Under the pieces are notes generated by a model. It did no database searches and was not told the origin of the DNA. It saw nothing but the letters and a program-made list of their open reading frames with translations. From Scatosoma sp045658805 (GTDB lineage Bacteria; Bacillota; Clostridia; Christensenellales; Borkfalkiaceae), in contig JAZOVQ010000022.1 of assembly GCA_045658805.1 (NCBI GenBank), positions 1 to 6,697 of the forward strand: DNA of 6,697 bases, written 5' to 3'. How positions within the stretch are numbered: the first letter of the stretch is position 1; every line of letters begins with the position of its first letter. This document shows, piece by piece, positions 1 through 6,134 of this stretch. The position numbers and the translations under genes are program-made.

Positions 1-50
1 TTTTTATTTTAATAAAATAAAACTTCCCGCGCAAAGCCATTATAAATCAC

Positions 51-79
51 TTGTTTTCTTTTGGAAAATATATTATGAT
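51..79 (+). promoter_or_regulatory. Putative sigma-A promoter for the permease gene
   Basis: TTGTTT at 51-56 and TATGAT at 74-79 are separated by 17 nt. The -10 matches consensus at 5 of 6 positions, the -35 only at the TTG. The predicted transcript starts near 86 and would carry a leader of about 100 nt before the permease start at 185. This is a motif reading only. The surrounding DNA is AT-rich, which raises the chance of a fortuitous match. Confidence 0.45.
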
Positions 80-93
80 AATACACGAAGCAT

Positions 94-148
94 CATTGCG
101 CGCAAACAGCGTATCTATACAAACGCTAGCCATAGCGCAATGTTTTTT
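94..148 (+). promoter_or_regulatory. Terminator-like hairpin in the permease leader (possible attenuator)
   Basis: CATTGCGC (94-101) pairs perfectly with GCGCAATG (135-142). Inside it AGCGT (108-112) pairs with ACGCT (123-127). The outer stem runs directly into six T (143-148). The arrangement lies between the putative promoter and the Shine-Dalgarno site of the permease, so it has the form of an intrinsic terminator inside a 5' leader, as in transcription attenuators and some riboswitches. I do not recognise a known riboswitch class in it. It could instead be the terminator of a short transcript, or a leader structure without regulatory effect. Confidence 0.4.
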
Positions 149-172
149 AAGCAACTTACAAATCGGAAAAAC

Positions 173-176
173 GGAG
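173..176 (+). promoter_or_regulatory. Ribosome binding site that sets the permease start at 185
   Basis: GGAG lies 8 nt upstream of the ATG at 185. The in-frame upstream ATG at 140 has no Shine-Dalgarno sequence and sits inside the leader hairpin stem, so 185 is preferred. Confidence 0.7.
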
Positions 177-184
177 AAATTTAC

Positions 185-1105
185 ATGTACACGTTGGTTG
201 TCATTTCCATCGCTTGCGCCGTGGCAAATAATATTGTTTTGCACGCATTGTCAACGCCAAGCCGTAAAACGAATCCCTATCTCACCAACGCAATTATTTC
301 CGCGGTGTGGGTTGTGGCTTTATTACTCTTTAATTGGGGCTGGAAAGGAGTGGCAAGTTACACTTGTTTGTACGCCCTGCTTTACGGCGTTATATTAACT
401 GGTTTCATTTTCTTTAAGACTATGGCAATGGCCACAGGTCCCATTGCGTTAACCGCATTGATTGGGTGCAGCGGCTTTATCGTTACGACAACCTTTAACG
501 CAATTTATTGGAAGGACCCCGTAAATCTTTTTAACGCCGCAGGCATGCTTTTAATGATTGCCGCTATTTTTATGATTAACTATCCCCCCGGAGAGAAAAA
601 TGCGCCCAGCGGCGAGAAAACTTCTCTTCGCTGGAAAATATACAGTGCAATGTTTTTTGTATTTGCGGTAGCAACGGGCATATTTTTCCGTTTTCAACAG
701 CATTTCGACAAACCGCATACCGACGAAATGATGATTTTAGCCGCGCTTTTCACAACCATTGTTTTGCTTGGAATATACGCCGTTAGTATACAAAAGCAAA
801 AAGCAAAAACCGCCGAAATCGACAGCGATTATATTAAAAAATCTACAAAAGAAAAATGGAAAACGCTTGCCGCTATCGTTGTTTGCGGTCTTTGCAGCTG
901 TGCCTACAACCGTATGAATATGTACAACACAGGCGCGCTTCCCAATACCATTTTCTTCCCCATTTTCAACGGCGGCGTAGTTATCCTCTCTTTCCTTTCG
1001 GGGTGGTTGCTCTTTAAAGAAAAAACCACAAAACTGCAATTTATCGGCGTTTCGTTAGGTATTTTTGCGCTTATTGTTTTTAGCCGTTTCTTTGGAATTT
1101 TCTAA
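185..1105 (+). CDS. EamA/DMT-superfamily ten-helix membrane transporter
   Basis: This is a 306-residue, strongly hydrophobic integral membrane protein. Ten hydrophobic helices can be placed at about residues 2-22, 32-50, 57-78, 85-104, 113-132, 151-170, 181-201, 226-245, 254-277 and 284-304, with a longer charged loop (about 202-225) between helices 7 and 8. This is the 5+5 plan and the usual length (about 300 residues) of the drug/metabolite transporter (EamA) superfamily. The last helix pair has the typical look, with a W-L-L-F-K-E segment (about 274-279) before helix 10. The substrate cannot be told: family members move amino acids, metabolites, nucleosides or drugs. The gene stands alone on this strand, has its own promoter and a structured leader, and ends at a bidirectional terminator. 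The start at 185 is chosen over 140 because only 185 has a Shine-Dalgarno site. Membership of the superfamily is fairly secure; function is open. Confidence 0.85.
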   Translation: MYTLVVISIACAVANNIVLHALSTPSRKTNPYLTNAIISAVWVVALLLFNWGWKGVASYTCLYALLYGVILTGFIFFKTMAMATGPIALTALIGCSGFIVTTTFNAIYWKDPVNLFNAAGMLLMIAAIFMINYPPGEKNAPSGEKTSLRWKIYSAMFFVFAVATGIFFRFQQHFDKPHTDEMMILAALFTTIVLLGIYAVSIQKQKAKTAEIDSDYIKKSTKEKWKTLAAIVVCGLCSCAYNRMNMYNTGALPNTIFFPIFNGGVVILSFLSGWLLFKEKTTKLQFIGVSLGIFALIVFSRFFGIF

Positions 1106-1113
1106 ATTAAAAC

Positions 1114-1167
1114 AAAAAAATAAACGCCCTCAAAGGTAATTTTCAACCCTTGAAGGCGTTTTTTTTT
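1114..1167. terminator. Bidirectional intrinsic terminator between convergent genes
   Basis: Imperfect stem 1122-1136 / 1147-1161: AAACGCC pairs with GGCGTTT, then TCAA with TTGA and GG with CC, with two single mismatches. A run of nine T (1159-1167) follows on the plus strand, and seven A (1114-1120) precede it, giving a U-tract for minus-strand transcripts too. It therefore suits both the permease on the left and the MBL-fold gene on the right. Confidence 0.85.
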
Positions 1168-1214
1168 AGCCAATTTTAATGTTCAACGCGTACCTGCCCC
1201 TATCCTTTTGATAT

Positions 1215-2231
1215 TTAGGGTATGCATTTTGTCGTATATGAGCCGTTGGCATACATAGTAATCATCACGCTTCCAACCTCGTCCGTACAATATACGCCTG
1301 CGTTGACTGTAGACAATGCGTTAAGCACTTCGTCGGAAGGGTGATTGTATAAATTTTGCGCACTACAAGAAATAACCGCTGTCTTTACGTTTATATATCG
1401 TAAAAAGTCTAAACTGCTAGACGAGGCGCTGCCGTGATGCGACACCTTTAAAATTTCCGTAGACGTCAAATCCACGCCAAAGTTTTTAAAGGCACCAAGC
1501 GAATCTTCCAACGCCAATTTATTTTCTATTTCCATAGGCAAATCGCCTGCGAACAATGCGCTTGCCCCTGCGTAATCTAACCATAGCGCCGCCGATTTTT
1601 CGTTGTTATCTTCACTTTTTGCGTTTTGAATTGCCGCTTCCGTTACATCTAGCGAATAGGGATGTAAAAACGCCAAGGTGTAAGGATACGTCGCATCGCC
1701 GTTAAAGACAATTTGTCTTGACGAGAACACCGTCGGAATGGACATTTCGCTCACTTTCGTATAAAATTCAATGTATTCTTCGTTGGCATATTTAGCGAGA
1801 ACGGGCGGCAAAAATACCGTACGAACGGTTTTATATTCCAACACTGTATCCAAGCTTCCGCAATGGTCGGAGTCGGCATGCGTAACCACCATATAATCAA
1901 TTTCATCAATATCCAAAGCGTTCAAATACCGCAAAATGGTTTTCGCCGTTTCACCCATTCCGTTGCCGCCGTCAATCAACATAGTCCTGCCGTCGGGTAA
2001 TTCTATCAAAGTGCAGTCGCCTTGTCCAACGTCAATAAAATGCACGCGCGCAGTACCTGCTTGACGAGGCTCGATATCGGGACAGCCAACGTTATATTGC
2101 CAATAGCTAGGCGGAAAAAACGCCGAAAAGATACAAAGAGCCAAAATAATAGCCACGAGAACAATCAAGACAACGCGTTTGACGTTGCTTGCCTTTTCCT
2201 CTACCTTTAATTTCTCGGCTCTATACCCCAT
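1215..2231 (-). CDS. Membrane-anchored ComEC/Rec2-like metallo-beta-lactamase-fold hydrolase
   Basis: A 338-residue protein. A lysine-flanked hydrophobic segment at about 19-38 acts as a signal anchor; there is no lipobox and no clear cleavage site. An MBL-fold domain follows, of the kind found at the C-terminus of the DNA-uptake channel protein ComEC and in stand-alone relatives. Visible motifs are DVGQGD (67-72), LIDGGNG (85-91), the metal-binding THADSDH (117-123), AGD (228-230), SHHGS (264-268) and NHPSDEV (296-302). The metal ligands look intact, so it is probably an active metallohydrolase. With an N-in topology the catalytic domain would lie outside the membrane, the side where ComEC's MBL domain is thought to act on DNA. 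There are no ComEC channel helices and no other competence gene here, so a role in DNA uptake is not supported; a secreted nuclease or phosphodiesterase is an inference. AGAGGA at 2236-2241 precedes the ATG. The gene lies 30 nt after mrp and is probably co-transcribed with it. Confidence 0.85.
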   Translation of the reverse strand: MGYRAEKLKVEEKASNVKRVVLIVLVAIILALCIFSAFFPPSYWQYNVGCPDIEPRQAGTARVHFIDVGQGDCTLIELPDGRTMLIDGGNGMGETAKTILRYLNALDIDEIDYMVVTHADSDHCGSLDTVLEYKTVRTVFLPPVLAKYANEEYIEFYTKVSEMSIPTVFSSRQIVFNGDATYPYTLAFLHPYSLDVTEAAIQNAKSEDNNEKSAALWLDYAGASALFAGDLPMEIENKLALEDSLGAFKNFGVDLTSTEILKVSHHGSASSSSLDFLRYINVKTAVISCSAQNLYNHPSDEVLNALSTVNAGVYCTDEVGSVMITMYANGSYTTKCIP

Positions 2232-2261
2232 ACTGTCCTCTATTTTCTTTCGTCTGTAATT

Positions 2262-3104
2262 TTATTCGATTGCTTTCGGCTGTGCTTTTTCGATTTGCGC
2301 AAAAATATCCTTCAGCGCATCCGTTTGATAATCTTCAATTCTGCCTTCGTCAGCGAGCGTCGAAATACGAGCGTCCAACGGCATTTTCGCAACCGCAGGA
2401 ATACCGTATTCGGCTGCGGTGAAATCCGCCTTGCTTGCGCCAAATACTTCTATCTTCTTACCGCAGTCGGGACAAGACAAATAGCTCATATTTTCAACGA
2501 GCCCTAACACGGGGACGTTCATGATACGTGCCATATTAACCGCCTTTTCCACTACCATTTTCACAAGATCCTGCGGTGTGGTTACGATAACGATACCTGC
2601 AATGGGAATGCTTTGGAAAACCGTAAGAGGTACGTCACCCGTTCCGGGGGGCATATCAATGAAAAGCAAGTCCAAATCCTGCCAAATAACGTCCGTCCAA
2701 AACTGCATTACCGTACCCGAAATCACCATACCGCGCCAAATAACGGGCGAGGTTTCATCGTCCAACAGCAAATTCATAGACATCATTTGCATTCCCGACG
2801 GGGAAAGCACCGTATTGATGCCCTTTTCGTCTCCCGTTGCGCGTTCGGTTACGCCGAACATATGCGGAATGGACGGGCCCGTAATATCCGCGTCCATAAT
2901 ACCAACCGACAACCCTTGCTTTTGTGCAAAAGATGCCAACAACGACGTCGTAAGAGATTTACCTACGCCGCCTTTACCGCTGACTACGCCAATAACCTTC
3001 TTAATGGAAGATTTTTTATGCAGTTCCTTTAACATGGATTCTTTTTTTCTCGACGAGCAATTTGAAGAACAGCTCGAACAATTATGCGTACAATTTTCCG
3101 ACAT
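2262..3104 (-). CDS. mrp: Mrp/NBP35-family Fe-S cluster carrier P-loop ATPase
   Basis: A 280-residue cytoplasmic ATPase of the ParA/MinD-like Mrp (ApbC/NBP35) group, which binds and transfers Fe-S clusters to apoproteins. The deviant Walker A loop GKGGVGKS is at 43-50, the following DADITGPSIPHM segment at 71-82, and the second nucleotide-contact motif DMPPGTGD at 150-157. The conserved CPDC pair at 211-214 is the bridging cluster site of the homodimer. The N-terminus holds four further cysteines (C5, C9, C12, C16; spacing 3-2-3), a short Cys-rich tail reminiscent of the extra N-terminal cluster of Nbp35 and common in clostridial Mrp proteins. The start is the ATG at 3104 rather than an in-frame GTG at 3113, which would overlap the Shine-Dalgarno site. 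A perfect-consensus promoter lies just upstream. Family assignment is secure; its client proteins are unknown. Confidence 0.95.
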   Translation of the reverse strand: MSENCTHNCSSCSSNCSSRKKESMLKELHKKSSIKKVIGVVSGKGGVGKSLTTSLLASFAQKQGLSVGIMDADITGPSIPHMFGVTERATGDEKGINTVLSPSGMQMMSMNLLLDDETSPVIWRGMVISGTVMQFWTDVIWQDLDLLFIDMPPGTGDVPLTVFQSIPIAGIVIVTTPQDLVKMVVEKAVNMARIMNVPVLGLVENMSYLSCPDCGKKIEVFGASKADFTAAEYGIPAVAKMPLDARISTLADEGRIEDYQTDALKDIFAQIEKAQPKAIE

Positions 3105-3112
3105 ATATATCA

Positions 3113-3118
3113 CTCCTT
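3113..3118 (-). promoter_or_regulatory. Ribosome binding site that sets the mrp start at 3104
   Basis: On the minus strand AAGGAG occupies 3118-3113, 8 nt before the ATG at 3104. The upstream in-frame GTG (3113-3111) shares its first base with this site, so it cannot be a well-spaced start. Confidence 0.85.
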
Positions 3119-3140
3119 GTTTGTGTTTGAATACCCTTTT

Positions 3141-3169
3141 ATTATACTCTTTTCCGTTAAATTTGTCAA
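3141..3169 (-). promoter_or_regulatory. Consensus sigma-A promoter of the mrp / MBL-fold unit
   Basis: Read on the minus strand, TTGACA (3169-3164) and TATAAT (3146-3141) are both perfect and separated by exactly 17 nt. Transcription should begin near 3134, giving a leader of about 30 nt with the mrp Shine-Dalgarno site inside it. No operator-like dyad overlaps it, which suggests strong, constitutive expression. Confidence 0.9.
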
Positions 3170-3294
3170 TGATTTGATAGAATTTTTACCGTCGCAACCC
3201 CCTTTTTCTACAAGCGCACGCGTTGTATAAGGAAAAACGACAAAACTTCCTTTTATTTCGTCTAGCAAAGAATAAAAATAAACACTAAAAACGG

Positions 3295-3323
3295 TTGCGT
3301 TTCCTTTGAAAATAGTGTATAAT
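3295..3323 (+). promoter_or_regulatory. Promoter of the SRP RNA gene
   Basis: TATAAT at 3318-3323 is a perfect -10. TTGCGT at 3295-3300, with a 17 nt spacer, is a partial -35 (TTG plus weak remainder). The predicted start at about 3329-3330 falls on the GG just before the RNA's closing helix, which agrees independently with the RNA boundary. Confidence 0.8.
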
Positions 3324-3329
3324 AAATAG

Positions 3330-3604
3330 GCTGTGCGTAGGTGGGGAGTTAGCGGCACCCTGTATCTGAAATCCGCTATATCAGAGCCGAATGCCTTTCT
3401 CGACGTCGTTTATGGAAGGTTTGCGCGCCGTAAGGAATGTTGATAGTAAGGTCTTATGCAACGTAATGCCGTGAACCGTGTCAGGACAGGAATGTAGCAG
3501 CTCTAAGCGGATGTTTGCGTGTGCCATAAGGTAGCTTTACAGGAGTCACCTGCGGCGTTTCCGCTTCGGTAAACGTCGGCAAAAAAGGATCGCACAGTTT
3601 TTTT
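3330..3604 (+). ncRNA. ffs: Signal recognition particle RNA, long Bacillus-type with Alu domain
   Basis: This is the RNA of the signal recognition particle, which with Ffh delivers nascent membrane and secreted proteins to the translocon. The 5' end CTGTGCG (3331-3337) pairs with CGCACAG (3591-3597) to close the molecule. The Alu domain follows, with the conserved GTAGGTGGGGAG segment (about 3338-3348) and a helix AGCGG (3351-3355) / CCGCT (3373-3377). The S-domain apical hairpin that binds Ffh is plain: GTCAGG (3480-3485), GGAA tetraloop (3489-3492) and AGCAGC (3496-3501). At roughly 270 nt it matches the long form of Bacilli and Clostridia, not the short 4.5S RNA. The three base pairs under the tetraloop are ACA/TGT instead of the common TCC/GGA, a compensated change. 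A T-run at 3598-3604 follows the closing helix, and a strong terminator lies just beyond. The exact 3' end is uncertain by several bases. Confidence 0.95.
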
Positions 3605-3614
3605 ATGCCCTTTC

Positions 3615-3653
3615 ATACCTGCAAGATGTTCTCTTGCAGGTATAATTTTTTAT
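3615..3653 (+). terminator. Strong intrinsic terminator after the SRP RNA
   Basis: A perfect 12-bp stem (3615-3626 with 3632-3643, ATACCTGCAAGA and its complement) with a 5-nt loop is followed by a T-rich tract (3646-3653). It lies 11 nt past the T-run at the RNA's 3' end. It may be the main terminator, with the mature 3' end produced by trimming, or a backup. Confidence 0.9.
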
Positions 3654-3832
3654 TAATATTTTATCCCTATCCCCGCGTCCTTAAAATTTTGTTTTTTTGC
3701 CTTTTACCCCTTTTCAAAGGAACTCGACGTATATATGCCTGCCTTGTTTTACTATTTTATTGATAAAATCAACGCATAATAGGAAAAATACAATTTTATT
3801 GTCTTGCTTTACCATATAAGAATAGCTTATAT
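3654..3832. other. Gene-free AT-rich spacer with two small inverted repeats
   Basis: The whole gene-free gap runs from the SRP RNA end to the dinB stop (3605-3954) and is otherwise filled by terminators. In this middle part I find no reading frame with a ribosome binding site, no convincing promoter and no recognisable RNA. Two short AT-rich dyads are visible: ATTTTAT / ATAAAAT (3754-3760 and 3763-3769, 2-nt gap) and ATATAAG / CTTATAT (3814-3820 and 3826-3832, 5-nt loop). In DNA this AT-rich such dyads can arise by chance. Confidence 0.6.
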
Positions 3833-3875
3833 AAAAACGGAAGGCCGTTGAATTTTGTTTCAACAGCCTTCTTTT
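3833..3875. terminator. Intrinsic terminator hairpin, usable in both directions
   Basis: GAAGGCCGTTGAA (3840-3852) pairs with the arm at 3859-3871 with one C-A mismatch and a 6-nt loop. Four T follow on the plus strand (3872-3875). Five A at 3833-3837 give a U-tract on the minus strand. On the minus strand it is the second terminator behind dinB. On the plus strand it would stop SRP RNA readthrough. Confidence 0.75.
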
Positions 3876-3886
3876 ATCTAAACAAC

Positions 3887-3934
3887 AAAAAGCGCCTCTT
3901 TGTCGATAAAAATAGTATCGGTAAAAAGGCGTTT
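3887..3934 (-). terminator. First intrinsic terminator of the flavoprotein-dinB unit
   Basis: Read on the minus strand, a long imperfect stem spans 3934-3892. The outer CGCCT/AGGCG pairs, then a run of T-A pairs, then CGAT/ATCG enclose a loop of about 9 nt. Five T follow (complement of 3887-3891). It starts about 20 nt past the dinB stop codon, as expected for its terminator. Confidence 0.7.
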
Positions 3935-3954
3935 ATTATTCTGTTTTATTGCAA

Positions 3955-5208
3955 TTATTCCTTGGAAGAAGTTTCCTCTTTTCGACCTCGTATATCCAAG
4001 CCGTTTAACTTCTCGTCCTGCAAAACAATCCCTCGCTGCACGGTTGCGTAGCCATATTTTTCCCTAATTTGCGAAATGGCATTTTCCGCGCGTTCTTTCT
4101 TTTGATAATTAGCCCCGTCGCTCGGTAAAGCGTCTAGCAAAGACATTTGTTCCACGTGATAATCAAATCCCGAAACCGTAACACCCAAAAGGCGAACCTT
4201 TTTCCCAGCAGGATACTGTTTGCAAAATAAATCAAATGCCGCTTTGGCGATATCTCCGCACAGCGCAGTTGGCGACACTTTCGTTTGCCAACCATAAAAC
4301 TGCAATGCATCATCTCGCACAACGATATGAACGGTATTCGCGCGCCCCACGTCCGCATCTCTCAACCTTGCCGAAACACTTTCCGAAAGCGCATAAAACC
4401 AACGCTTTATCTCTTCCCTATTGACAATGTCTTTGGGCAGAGTAGTTGAATTGCCAATAGATTTTAAATCTTCCTTATCCTTTACCGCCTTAACAGGCTC
4501 TTCATCTTCGCCACGGGCAAAAATATGCAATTGCTTGCCTCGTTTACCTAAATGCTTAATAAGCAAACCCTCGTCGGCATTCGCTAAATCCCCAATCGTC
4601 CGTATACCAATTTTATGCAGGGAGATTTCCGTAGATTTACCAACGTATAACAATTGTGAAACGGGCAATGGATGCACTTTCTCTTTGTAATTTTCTTGCG
4701 TAATCACCGTTACGGCATCAGGTTTTTTCATTTCAGAAGCAAGCTTTGCAAACACTTTGTTAAAGCTTACGCCAATGGAAACGGTAACGCCAATTTCCTC
4801 TTTCACTTCTTTTCGTATACGCTCGGCTATTTCTTCACCGCTTCCAAACAGCGCTGTACTCGCCGTCATATCCAAAGCGCATTCGTCAATGCTGCATTCT
4901 TCTATACAATCGGTATACCGCTCGTAGATTTCCCTTACCAATTTAGAATAGCGTTTATATTCGTGAAAATGCGAATCAACAAGCTGTAAATCGGGGCACT
5001 TTTTCAATGCCGAATATACCGTTTCCGCCGTTTTAATACCAAGCCGTTTCGCTTCTTCATTTTTCGCCAACACAATACCATGCCGCTCTTTGGGATCACC
5101 GCAAACAATAAGCGGTTTCCCTGCAAGCTCGGGGTGTAGAGCTATTTCCACCGAAGCAAAAAAGTTATTCAAATCCGAATGCAGAATCACTCTATTTTTT
5201 TGCTTCAT
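3955..5208 (-). CDS. dinB: DNA polymerase IV (Y-family translesion polymerase)
   Basis: A 417-residue Y-family polymerase, which copies past damaged bases with low fidelity. The palm motif HSDLNNFFASVE at 10-21 carries the first metal ligand (D12) and the presumed steric-gate F17. The second catalytic motif SIDE (106-109) supplies D108 and E109. SIGVSFNKVFAKLASEMKKPD (144-164) is the usual fingers/palm signature, and the helix-hairpin-helix region follows (about 184-222). The little-finger domain spans about 240-350. QMSLLD at 354-359 resembles a beta-clamp binding motif. A basic, Lys/Arg/Glu-rich tail extends to 417, giving a length near the upper end of the family. All catalytic residues are present. 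GGAGGGG (5217-5211) precedes the ATG at 5208. It follows the flavoprotein gene by 43 nt with no terminator and no convincing promoter between, so it is probably co-transcribed. I see no LexA-type box upstream of either gene. Confidence 0.95.
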   Translation of the reverse strand: MKQKNRVILHSDLNNFFASVEIALHPELAGKPLIVCGDPKERHGIVLAKNEEAKRLGIKTAETVYSALKKCPDLQLVDSHFHEYKRYSKLVREIYERYTDCIEECSIDECALDMTASTALFGSGEEIAERIRKEVKEEIGVTVSIGVSFNKVFAKLASEMKKPDAVTVITQENYKEKVHPLPVSQLLYVGKSTEISLHKIGIRTIGDLANADEGLLIKHLGKRGKQLHIFARGEDEEPVKAVKDKEDLKSIGNSTTLPKDIVNREEIKRWFYALSESVSARLRDADVGRANTVHIVVRDDALQFYGWQTKVSPTALCGDIAKAAFDLFCKQYPAGKKVRLLGVTVSGFDYHVEQMSLLDALPSDGANYQKKERAENAISQIREKYGYATVQRGIVLQDEKLNGLDIRGRKEETSSKE

Positions 5209-5251
5209 ATCCCCTCCAAAATTTATTCAACGCGTACATGGTATGCTCATT

Positions 5252-6124
5252 TTATATATTTTTAAGATATTCGCTAACAGAATGTGCCGCAATATTTCCC
5301 TCGCCCGCCGCTTTTGTGTATTGATAAGGTCTACCCGTACAATCCCCTGCAGCAAAGCAACCTTTTAAGTTTGTCGCCATTTTTCTATCCACCGCCACGT
5401 GGTTATTTTCCGCATCAAGCCCACCAACCAAAATCGTAGGCGCAACACATTCTCGCAGCATAAACATTCCGTCTATGGGTAAACTCGCTTCAAAACCATC
5501 TATCGGCGGCTTATCAAAGCGTAACGCTCGCACCTTTAAATTCCCTTCGATTGCCTGCGGCATTTTCTTGATAACCGTAATATTCTCACAAGAAATTACC
5601 ACGTCTTTGTACATAGGAATTAGATATACTTTCTCCGCAAAATTTGCCAAATATTCAATTTCATGCTCCAACGCCTTCGAGGTGCAAAATACGCCTATCG
5701 TTTTCCCTTTGTATAAGAAACCGTCGCAAGTTGCACAATAGCTAACGCCGCGCCCAACGAACTCCGCTTCACCTTCGATTTGCTTTACCGATTCTACGCC
5801 GCATGCAAGAATAACCGAACGGCTTTCATACGCATTGCCTTCCTGCGTTAAAACGCTAAAGCTATCCTTCATCGCATACACACCTGAAACGCGCTCCGTC
5901 GTGATACAAATATCCGCTTCTTTTAATTGTGCTTGAAGCGCACTGCAAAATTCCTCACCGCTAATATTGGAAAGCCCTGGGTAATTGGCGATCATTTCGG
6001 CTTTTCGTATCTTATCGCTAAGACGTTCAGAACCGAAAATTTTAAACGATTTTCCGTTGTTTTTTAAGGTTAAGGCTGCTGAAATGCCTGCAATTCCGCT
6101 GCCTACAATAATACAATCAACCAT
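5252..6124 (-). CDS. Thioredoxin-reductase-like FAD flavoprotein lacking recognisable NADPH motifs
   Basis: A 290-residue cytoplasmic pyridine-nucleotide-disulfide oxidoreductase of the thioredoxin reductase type, about 20 residues shorter than usual. FAD binding is shown by VGSGIAG (7-13), NYPG (47-50) and the C-terminal FAAGD (257-261). The redox-active pair is C130-A-T-C133-D, the exact position and sequence of TrxB. The central domain, however, does not show what NADPH-dependent TrxB needs. Where GGGxSA is expected there is FCTSKALEHE (146-155), and where HRRxxxRA is expected there is IPMYKD (169-174). Similar loss is known in ferredoxin-dependent flavin thioredoxin reductases and other atypical clostridial homologues, so electrons may come from ferredoxin or another donor; that is inference. 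The start is the ATG at 6124; the in-frame GTG at 6136 lies inside or before the Shine-Dalgarno site and at the predicted transcript start. It has its own promoter and probably leads dinB. Confidence 0.88.
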   Translation of the reverse strand: MVDCIIVGSGIAGISAALTLKNNGKSFKIFGSERLSDKIRKAEMIANYPGLSNISGEEFCSALQAQLKEADICITTERVSGVYAMKDSFSVLTQEGNAYESRSVILACGVESVKQIEGEAEFVGRGVSYCATCDGFLYKGKTIGVFCTSKALEHEIEYLANFAEKVYLIPMYKDVVISCENITVIKKMPQAIEGNLKVRALRFDKPPIDGFEASLPIDGMFMLRECVAPTILVGGLDAENNHVAVDRKMATNLKGCFAAGDCTGRPYQYTKAAGEGNIAAHSVSEYLKNI

Positions 6125-6127
6125 ATT

Positions 6128-6134
6128 CTCCTCC
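6128..6134 (-). promoter_or_regulatory. Ribosome binding site that sets the flavoprotein start at 6124
   Basis: GGAGGAG on the minus strand (6134-6128) ends 3 nt before the ATG at 6124, with its GGAGG core 5 nt away. It would itself be translated if the GTG at 6136 were used, so the ATG is preferred. The encoded protein then begins MVDCIIVGSG, the usual TrxB-like beginning. Confidence 0.85.

Noticed and set aside
75..398. A plus-strand open frame starting at the ATG at 75 and overlapping the permease in another frame
   Set aside because: There is no Shine-Dalgarno site, it overlaps the predicted -10 element, and its product resembles no protein. The permease frame with GGAG at 173 explains the region.
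1182..1193. TTCAACGCGTAC also occurs at 5226-5237, in both cases just past a minus-strand stop codon
   Set aside because: A single 12-base direct repeat is expected by chance about once in a window of this size, and the flanks do not match.
2855..2868. CGAACATATG resembling half of a LexA box
   Set aside because: It lies inside the mrp coding region, encoding conserved residues, and the second half-site is absent.
3209..3227. TACAA ... TTGTA dyad between the mrp and SRP RNA promoters, as a possible operator
   Set aside because: The arms are only 5 bp, the inner bases do not pair symmetrically, and it overlaps neither promoter core.
3259..3271. CGTCTAGCAAAGA is repeated at 4131-4143 inside dinB
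   Set aside because: A single 13-base match with unrelated flanks is compatible with chance, and the intergenic copy shows no further similarity to dinB.
3110..3358. An 82-codon open frame on the minus strand upstream of mrp
   Set aside because: It runs antisense through the 5' end and promoter of the SRP RNA and through the mrp promoter. It also has no ribosome binding site and no recognisable protein features.
4656..4989. Plus-strand open frames opposite dinB, and similar ones opposite mrp and the flavoprotein gene
   Set aside because: They are antisense shadows of conserved genes and lack ribosome binding sites and any recognisable domain.
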